From positions 1-21,513 of the IMG/VR virus record IMGVR_UViG_3300035204_000266: a stretch of 21,513 bases of DNA, one strand, 5' to 3'. Both the position numbers and the translations under genes were made by a program. Below, one piece after another: positions 20,112-21,513 of the stretch. The notes below the pieces were generated by a model. It did not search any database, was not told the DNA's origin, and saw only the letters and a list, made by a program, of their open reading frames with translations. Each line of letters starts with the position of its first letter. Within the stretch, counting starts at the first letter, position 1. Source of the stretch: a virus.

Positions 20112-20127
20112 TTTACTGTACAGTAAA
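20112..20127. promoter_or_regulatory. 16-bp palindrome, copy 8 (before the RHH-type gene)
   Basis: A perfect TTTACTGTACAGTAAA, 1 nt after the hairpin. A GAGAAAGG ribosome binding site follows directly and leads to ATG 20142. Confidence 0.78.
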
Positions 20128-20141
20128 GAGAAAGGTTGACT

Positions 20142-20216
20142 ATGTACCCCAAATGTATCATACTTGATGCTTATGGAGGACGAGTCATTAGGAGATACAA
20201 CCGCTGTTATATCTAA
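20142..20216 (+). CDS. Possible 24-aa leader peptide
   Basis: ATG 20142 has an excellent binding site (GAGAAAGG, 6 nt spacing) and reads MYPKCIILDAYGGRVIRRYN before RCYI and a stop. It overlaps the following gene, whose own starts lack a binding site, so its translation may deliver ribosomes to that gene. A short peptide that is only a leader is the simplest reading. Confidence 0.4.
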   Translation: MYPKCIILDAYGGRVIRRYNRCYI

Positions 20217-20379
20217 AGCCACCCCCGATGTTGACGCAACGAGGAGTGGACTTCATGTGAGGATTACGGCCCACCACCACGACAAGCTGGCCATGATGGT
20301 CAGGGAAACCGGACGGTGCAGATGGGACATAATAGAGAGACTGATAGATATGGCGAAGGTTGGCGAATACTCAGAATAA
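20173..20379 (+). CDS. Ribbon-helix-helix type DNA-binding protein candidate
   Basis: From ATG 20173 this gives 68 residues. The first 25 or so look disordered. The rest, SGLHVRITAHHHDKLAMMVRETGRCRWDIIERLIDMAKVGEYSE, has the form of a ribbon-helix-helix repressor: a short beta strand (HVRIT), helix 1 (HHDKLAMMVRE), a turn with Gly, and helix 2 (RWDIIERLIDMA). Such proteins bind palindromic operators as dimers of dimers. A GTG at 20257 behind GAGGAG would give a minimal 40-residue form. It is the first gene after palindrome copy 8, so it could be the regulator of the palindrome set and control itself. This is inference. Confidence 0.55.
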   Translation: MEDESLGDTTAVISKATPDVDATRSGLHVRITAHHHDKLAMMVRETGRCRWDIIERLIDMAKVGEYSE

Positions 20380-20382
20380 TCT

Positions 20383-20446
20383 GGAGGGGTTGCATTGCTT
20401 CTCTTGGGCATCCACAGCCCATACCTCCTTGCGATGTAATCCCTCC
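20383..20446 (+). terminator. Nested RNA fold filling the gap before the nuclease gene
   Basis: GGAGGGGTTGCATTGC (20383-20398) pairs with GCGATGTAATCCCTCC (20431-20446) over 16 contiguous pairs, three of them G-U. An inner TGGGC (20405-20409) with GCCCA (20417-20421) hairpin lies in the loop. TTTT follows. It may terminate transcription or control the nuclease gene, whose ATG 20457 lies 10 nt later and lacks a ribosome binding site. Confidence 0.6.
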
Positions 20447-20456
20447 TTTTAATTAA

Positions 20457-20792
20457 ATGAACAGCAGATCGAAAGGCAAGCGAGGTGAACTGGAATGGCG
20501 GGATGTCATCCGCTCGCATGGCTACGAGGCTCGGCGGGGACAACAGTTCTCAGGCAATCCAGACAGCCCAGACGTAGTGACTAACCTGCCCTTTCACTTT
20601 GAAGTTAAGCGAGTCGAGAGACTCAACATAGACAACGCAATGAAACAAGCAGAAGGCGAGTGCGGGGAGAAGCCACCACTGGTTGCCCATCGTAAGAACG
20701 GTGGCCCTTGGATGGTGACGATGCTCGCACCAACCTTCTTTAACCTGATAGAAGAAAGAGAAACCAATGCCAAACAAAGAAAGCAGCAGTGA
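20457..20792 (+). CDS. Holliday junction resolvase-like nuclease (Hjc/PD-(D/E)XK type)
   Basis: This 111-residue protein has the short PD-(D/E)XK nuclease layout: a basic N-terminus with KGKRGELEW (acid near residues 11-13), PDSPDVV with Asp39, and FHFEVKRV with Glu49 and Lys51 as the likely catalytic residues. The size and spacing match archaeal-type Hjc and phage resolvases that cut branched DNA before packaging. It overlaps the ERF-type gene by 26 nt. ATG 20457 lacks a binding site; a later ATG behind GAGGTG would remove the first acidic motif, so I keep the long form. A different PD-(D/E)XK nuclease is possible. Confidence 0.78.
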   Translation: MNSRSKGKRGELEWRDVIRSHGYEARRGQQFSGNPDSPDVVTNLPFHFEVKRVERLNIDNAMKQAEGECGEKPPLVAHRKNGGPWMVTMLAPTFFNLIEERETNAKQRKQQ

Positions 20793-21324
20793 CACACTGC
20801 CAACCGTGCTGGCCAAGGCGCAGTCGGAACTAAAGAAAGCAGCCAAGTCGGCTGACAACCCCTACTTCAAGTCGAAGTATGCGGGGCTGGATGAGGTGAT
20901 AGAAGCCTGTCGTAACACACTCAACAAGCACGGCATCGCCGTGACTCAGACTGTTGAGTATGTCCCCAGAATAACCAAGTACGAAAGCGAGGCAGCAGAT
21001 GGTTCTGCGGGCTGTGTAGTTACCCCTAGTCAGACACTGCTCGTGACTACCCTGCTCTACGGAGAGCAGTCCATCAGGAGCATTATCCCCTTGGAGTATA
21101 AGGCCGGAGATATGCAGTCCTTCGGGTCTGCTCTGACCTATGCGAGACGGTACGGGCTGGCTGCTATCTGCTGCCTGTCCACTGAGGACTCACTGGATGA
21201 TGACGGCAACAAGGCTGTCGGTGAGGAGAAGGTTGCGGCGAAGGTCAACAAGCGGAGTAACTACAGGTCGAAGCCATCAGTGCCGAAGGTTCCGGCTACC
21301 ACCGCTGATGACTTCCTGAAATAA
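20767..21324 (+). CDS. ERF-family single-strand annealing recombinase
   Basis: This is a 185-residue protein. The motif NPYFKSKYAGLDEVIEACRNTLNKHGIAVTQTV lies at about residues 31-63, and SFGSALTYARRYGLAAICCLSTEDSLDDDGN near 117-147. These are the hallmarks of ERF-type proteins, which coat single-stranded DNA and anneal complementary strands in phage recombination and genome circularisation. The C-terminal part is basic and flexible and ends TADDFLK, as is common in the family. It is the neighbour of the resolvase-like gene, a natural pair for processing recombination intermediates. The start at 20767 lies inside the nuclease gene and has AAAGAGAAA upstream. Confidence 0.87.
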   Translation: MPNKESSSDTLPTVLAKAQSELKKAAKSADNPYFKSKYAGLDEVIEACRNTLNKHGIAVTQTVEYVPRITKYESEAADGSAGCVVTPSQTLLVTTLLYGEQSIRSIIPLEYKAGDMQSFGSALTYARRYGLAAICCLSTEDSLDDDGNKAVGEEKVAAKVNKRSNYRSKPSVPKVPATTADDFLK

Positions 21325-21329
21325 TACTT

Positions 21330-21414
21330 TGAGGGATGGGCAGCAGCGATGGCACATTTCTCATGCGGCAGCTTCGCTCCTGCCGCGCCTCCGCCGTGAC
21401 CTGCCTGTCCCTCA
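21330..21414 (+). promoter_or_regulatory. Nested RNA fold after the recombinase gene
   Basis: TGAGGGATGGGCAG (21330-21343) pairs with CTGCCTGTCCCTCA (21401-21414) over 14 contiguous pairs, two of them G-U. Inside, GCGGCAG (21365-21371) pairs with CTGCCGC (21380-21386). The fold fills almost the whole gap between two genes. No T run follows, so a terminator is less likely than a processing or regulatory element. Confidence 0.58.
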
Positions 21415-21430
21415 TTAACTAAGGAGAATT

Positions 21431-21469
21431 ATGGACAACAGGGAGTCAAAAAAAAATGAGATCATATGA
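21431..21469 (+). CDS. Possible 12-aa peptide or misread 5' end of the next gene
   Basis: ATG 21431 behind a very good AAGGAG binding site reads MDNRESKKNEII and stops at once. It runs through nine A (21448-21456) into a different frame from the next start. If the run had one A fewer, it would be the in-frame start of the next gene. Confidence 0.3.
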   Translation: MDNRESKKNEII

Positions 21470-21513
21470 CGGTATGGATTCGTACGAGTTTATGCACTCC
21501 AACGGCAACTACC
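21456..21513 (+). CDS. Start of a further early gene, cut by the right edge
   Basis: ATG 21456 reads MRSYDGMDSYEFMHSNGNY and stays open to the end of the window. GGGAG lies about 10 nt upstream. Only 19 codons are visible, so no function can be given. The start may lie further upstream if the A9 run contains an error or a frameshift. Confidence 0.5.
   Translation, partial: MRSYDGMDSYEFMHSNGNY

Noticed and set aside
12647-20127. Palindromes as classical LexA boxes
   Set aside because: The arms resemble E. coli LexA half-sites, but the 8-bp spacer region is replaced by 2 bp, so a normal LexA dimer should not fit; kept only as an idea to test.

Overview
The window looks like part of a double-stranded DNA tailed bacteriophage genome. 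It has a terminase, portal, scaffold and capsid block, repetitive tail fibre proteins, a lysis cassette and an early recombination/replication block. I see no integrase, tRNA, rRNA, CRISPR array or insertion sequence. A Gram-negative host is suggested by a nested small lipoprotein in the position of an outer-membrane spanin. Nearly all early genes start after AGAAAGGA-type ribosome binding sites, which fits a host whose 16S rRNA ends in CCUCCUUUCU better than an E. coli-type end; this is inference.

Layout. The left arm (1-12643) is transcribed right to left as one tightly packed late operon. In transcription order it holds the small terminase, large terminase, a zinc-ribbon protein, a 46-residue protein, the portal, an unknown protein, the scaffold and an N4-gp56-type major capsid protein. 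Two small proteins follow, then a long repetitive fibre, a glycine-rich adhesin-like protein, a third tail-type protein, two small membrane proteins (holin type), an overlapping gene pair ending in a lipoprotein, an unknown protein, and a second repetitive fibre that runs off the left edge. Many neighbours overlap by ATGA or TAATG.

The right arm (13423-21513) is transcribed left to right. It starts with an unknown 280-residue protein and a small basic protein, then a 604-nt non-coding block with a repeat array, a promoter and a possible RNA. Next come a SleB-type cell wall hydrolase, about a dozen small proteins (several with Cys/His clusters), a DUF932-like protein, a ribbon-helix-helix candidate, a Hjc-like nuclease and an ERF-type single-strand annealing protein. 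The arms diverge across a 779-nt non-coding region (12644-13422).

The most interesting feature is a distributed regulatory system. Eight copies of a 16-bp palindrome, TTTACTG-WW-CAGTAAA, sit between genes from the terminase promoter to the recombination genes, plus one 15/16 copy inside the hydrolase gene. At three sites (14313, 16702, 20112) the palindrome begins 1-3 nt after the end of a stable hairpin and is followed by a gene's ribosome binding site. At two others (12989 and 13311) a second shared motif follows at the same spacing. Also notable are a 13-bp repeat array carrying perfect extended -10 sequences and a near-match DnaA box (possible origin), a possible non-coding RNA at 14822-15129, and two nested RNA folds that fill the gaps around the recombination genes.
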